Source of the DNA: Roseovarius arcticus
GTDB taxonomy: Bacteria; Pseudomonadota; Alphaproteobacteria; Rhodobacterales; Rhodobacteraceae
Direction of reading: 5' to 3'
Length of the DNA: 64,000 nt
Assembly: GCF_006125015.1 (NCBI RefSeq)
Contig: NZ_SZZN01000001.1
Location: 3,038,001 to 3,102,000 of the forward strand
A program made the translations under genes and the position numbers. The notes below the pieces were generated by a model, which saw only the letters and a program-made list of their open reading frames with translations, had not been told where the DNA came from and did not search any database. Shown in pieces: positions 61,988 through 64,000 of this stretch (its first letter is position 1; each line of letters starts with the position of its first letter).

Positions 61988-62582
61988 TTTCTAAGAAATT
62001 CTCCCACAAGAGCAACGCATCAGCAGTTCCGCAGCAAATTCTACGTCATTGAAACCGAAGTACAAGCACAAGCCCAGTGGTTGCCCCGCAAGCTTGTGGC
62101 GGATCGCAGATGAATCAACATGGGTATCGACGCAGCAGCCCGGGCAATGCCGATGCGCCATTTCAAATGAGACGGCACCTGCGCGACACCAAGAGTGAGG
62201 CACTCGGCAGGCGGAATTTTGCGCATGATTGCGAAGGTGGCCAGACCTACGGAGAGTGCGTTTATCGGCACTTCTCATGCAATCGGCACTTCTCATGCAA
62301 TCGGCACTTCTCATGCATTAGAGGACGGTGTGATTTCTCTCGCAACCCCAGCTTAGCAGGCTTGGCTGCACTACGCACCGCCTAACGAGACTTGACTATT
62401 CTATAGCGATGACCTCAGTCAAACCCCCCTCCTGACTGGCCCAGTCCAAGGGAACTCAGAACACGTGTTGTACGTATTCCACCTGCGGTCTCACTAGGGT
62501 AATGCTATTCGACAATCGCAGTAGACATTGTTACTTAACAACGAGAACAAACGAAAATATCCAGAATAAGAATGAGATTCAA
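61988..62582. other. Gene-free stretch with tandem repeats upstream of the GDP-fucose gene
   Basis: About 600 bases. It contains three perfect 18-bp tandem repeats (62264-62317), short frames of 76-107 residues on both strands that do not resemble known families, and, at its right end, the promoter region of the GDP-L-fucose synthase gene. Confidence 0.4.
62264..62317. repeat. Three perfect 18-bp tandem repeats
   Basis: The unit ATCGGCACTTCTCATGCA occurs three times head to tail (62264-62281, 62282-62299, 62300-62317) without a mismatch. Because 18 is a multiple of three it keeps frame on any strand. No spacers, so this is not a CRISPR array. Slippage could change the copy number. Confidence 0.9.
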
Positions 62583-63515
62583 ATGTATGATTTGACTGGA
62601 AAGCGCGTCTGGGTGTCTGGCCACGGCGGAATGGTCGGCTCGGCACTCGTGCGTCGCCTTGAGCGCGAATCCTGCGAGGTACTGACCTCCGACCGATCCG
62701 TCGATTTGCGCGATCCGCGGGCAGTGCGCGAGTGGATGGTAGCCAACAGGCCCGACGCGGTGATCGTTGCGGCGGCAAGGGTCGGCGGCATTATGGCCAA
62801 TGATACGCGGCCAGCGGAATTTATTTACGATAACCTGATGATCGGGGCGAATCAGATACACGAGGCACACGCCGCGGGCGTCGAGAAGCTGTTGTTTTTG
62901 GGATCGTCTTGTATCTATCCCAAATTCGCCCCTCAGCCAATTCCCGAAGACGCATTGCTCACCGGTCCACTAGAGCCGACCAATCAATGGTATGCGATTG
63001 CAAAGATCGCAGGCATTAAGCTGTGCCAGGCCTACCGGGCGCAGCACGGCGCGGATTTTATTTCTGCCATGCCGACCAACCTCTACGGACCCGGTGATAA
63101 CTACGATCTGACGTCCAGCCATGTCCTGCCCGCGCTTCTTCGCAAGATGCACGAAGCGATGGAGGCGAAACATGCTACCGTCGAGATCTGGGGCTCGGGA
63201 ACGCCGTTGCGCGAGTTCATGCATGTCGACGACTTGGCTGACGCTTGCGTGTTCCTACTACGCAATTATTCGGATGACGCGCATATCAATGTTGGCTCGG
63301 GGATCGAAACGTCCATCCGTGATTTGGCGCAGACGATCGCGAGGGTGGTCGGTTTTGAAGGAAAGTTGCGTTTCGATCAGACAAAGCCTGACGGGACCCC
63401 GCGTAAACTGATGGATAGCTCCCGGCTTCGGCGCCTAGGGTGGACGCCGTCGACTAATCTGCACGATGGGATCGCTGAGGTTTACGAGTCATTTCAAAGT
63501 CAGCAGACCGAGTGA
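62583..63515 (+). CDS. fcl: GDP-L-fucose synthase
   Basis: 310 residues from the ATG at 62583; the open frame starts at 62502 but lacks similarity before this codon. Short-chain dehydrogenase fold: VSGHGGMVGSALVRRL (NADP motif), the catalytic Tyr-x3-Lys in QWYAIAKIAGIKLCQ, and the family Cys and His in GSSCIYPKFAPQPIPE and DLTSSHVLPALLRKM. It performs the 3,5-epimerisation and reduction of GDP-4-keto-6-deoxymannose to GDP-L-fucose for surface polysaccharides. GDP-mannose dehydratase is not in the window. The next gene starts ten bases on. Confidence 0.94.
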   Translation: MYDLTGKRVWVSGHGGMVGSALVRRLERESCEVLTSDRSVDLRDPRAVREWMVANRPDAVIVAAARVGGIMANDTRPAEFIYDNLMIGANQIHEAHAAGVEKLLFLGSSCIYPKFAPQPIPEDALLTGPLEPTNQWYAIAKIAGIKLCQAYRAQHGADFISAMPTNLYGPGDNYDLTSSHVLPALLRKMHEAMEAKHATVEIWGSGTPLREFMHVDDLADACVFLLRNYSDDAHINVGSGIETSIRDLAQTIARVVGFEGKLRFDQTKPDGTPRKLMDSSRLRRLGWTPSTNLHDGIAEVYESFQSQQTE

Positions 63516-63525
63516 GGTTGATACC

Positions 63526-64000
63526 GTGAGTATTGTACGATCCCTTCGCAAGCGCCTTGTGCGGAATCCTGCCAGCGCGTCCCAAATTACGGCCGCTTTC
63601 AAGCAACATCTTGGGCGCTTGCCAAGTCGAAGAGAAATCGCAAGTTGGCAGCGGAAATGGCTTTCACCCAAGCAATTGGATCGCCGGGTCGAGAGATCGA
63701 CTAAAGGTGCTTATGTCTCTCGCATTCTAAAAGGCGGACTTTTTAACGCTGAATTCTCAGCTAAATTCGTAATGCCCGCGCCAGTCAACAAGCTTTCTGA
63801 TGAGGAGTACGTCAAAACTCTTTACGAGCATATTCTCGGCAGATATCCGAGCCCATCAGATTTGCAAGACACAGCGCTAATGCTTCAATCAGGTGGTTTG
63901 CAACGACATGATCTGATGGCACAGTATTTTGCTGAGCGTGTAGGAGAAGAAATGGATTGGGCGAAAACTGAGAGCGTCAATGACGTAAGCCAGTTCTCTA
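63526..64000 (+). CDS. DUF4214-like domain protein, start only (runs off the window)
   Basis: Read by hand from a GTG at 63526 (GAGG lies upstream) to the window edge: 158 codons, open. The N-terminus is basic (SIVRSLRKRLVRNPASASQI). Residues about 100-140 have the DUF4214 pattern: EYVKTLYEHILGRYPSPSDL, then ALMLQSGGLQRHDLMAQYF. DUF4214 often precedes a glycosyltransferase or other sugar-related domain in longer proteins. Ten-base spacing after GDP-fucose synthase implies one operon for surface glycan synthesis. Confidence 0.78.
   Translation, partial: MSIVRSLRKRLVRNPASASQITAAFKQHLGRLPSRREIASWQRKWLSPKQLDRRVERSTKGAYVSRILKGGLFNAEFSAKFVMPAPVNKLSDEEYVKTLYEHILGRYPSPSDLQDTALMLQSGGLQRHDLMAQYFAERVGEEMDWAKTESVNDVSQFS

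Noticed and set aside
61991..62314. Two overlapping minus-strand frames of 76 and 107 residues
   Set aside because: One is built partly from the tandem repeats (repeated MRSADC); neither resembles a family I know. A decayed gene cannot be excluded.
62264..62317. Possible CRISPR array
   Set aside because: The units are contiguous with no spacers and there are no cas genes.

Overview
The window looks like a chromosome segment of a marine Roseobacter-group alphaproteobacterium (Rhodobacteraceae). The evidence is the generally high GC, an aminoethylphosphonate (AEP) catabolic and uptake cluster of the kind common in that group, a hemP/imelysin iron operon, and CbpA/CbpM, DUF481 and C45-peptidase genes typical of such genomes. 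No rRNA or tRNA gene and no CRISPR array was seen. The taxonomic call is inference.

Region by region. (1) 1-4.5 kb, minus strand: a hydantoinase/oxoprolinase pair (hyuB cut by the window edge, hyuA) behind a class III aminotransferase. (2) 4.7-9.4 kb: a mobile or degraded patch with an IS6-type transposase remnant, an IS110-type fragment, a DUF5681 gene overlapping a ParB-domain DNA methyltransferase, a divergent XRE regulator plus ImmA/IrrE-type metallopeptidase, and about 0.5 kb of gene-free DNA with repeated TTCCCTG words. (3) 9.4-15.7 kb: C45 hydrolase, PHB-depolymerase-type esterase and a ribbon-helix-helix protein with a perfect palindrome before its start; cbpA-cbpM; a DUF481 outer-membrane protein with a clear terminator; a LysR regulator. 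(4) 15.7-22.4 kb, minus strand: an iron-related operon in the order small ORF, hemP, imelysin, porin-like barrel, di-heme oxidoreductase, second imelysin, DUF1513. The porin-like gene is frameshifted at a nine-base C/G run.

(5) 22.5-41.5 kb: organophosphonate metabolism. phnW, phnA and phnY encode the three-step route from AEP through phosphonoacetaldehyde and phosphonoacetate to acetate and phosphate. A perfect intrinsic terminator follows phnY. Then come a PbfA-like PLP enzyme and a DMT exporter/importer, facing an FAD oxidoreductase and a D-2-hydroxyacid dehydrogenase. A divergent LysR gene has a dyad operator candidate. A complete AEP-type ABC transporter (binding protein, ATPase, fused double permease), a dimethylglycine-dehydrogenase-like flavoprotein, a DeoR regulator and a Na/Pi-cotransporter-family protein follow. 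Together these suggest import of AEP and relatives, their use as N and C source, and possible export of surplus phosphate. (6) 41.9-47.3 kb: a small unknown gene, an M20 amidohydrolase, and a secreted subtilisin-like protease next to a di-heme cytochrome c, both visibly poorer in GC.

(7) 47.4-55.2 kb, minus strand: seven genes joined by 1-4 base stop/start overlaps (processive GT2, GT2, GT4, acyl-CoA-dehydrogenase-like, PIG-L deacetylase, NodS-like methyltransferase, GT2) behind a Crp/Fnr regulator. The enzyme set recalls the logic of modified, N-acylated or N-methylated aminosugar oligomers, but no product can be named. This is the best candidate for an undescribed system. (8) 55.5-60.5 kb: a receiver protein with a degenerate GGDEF-like tail, a stand-alone receiver and a large CHASE-PAS hybrid histidine kinase. 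(9) 60.8-64 kb: a glycosyltransferase, a stretch with three perfect 18-bp tandem repeats, GDP-L-fucose synthase, and the start of a DUF4214-like gene cut by the window edge.
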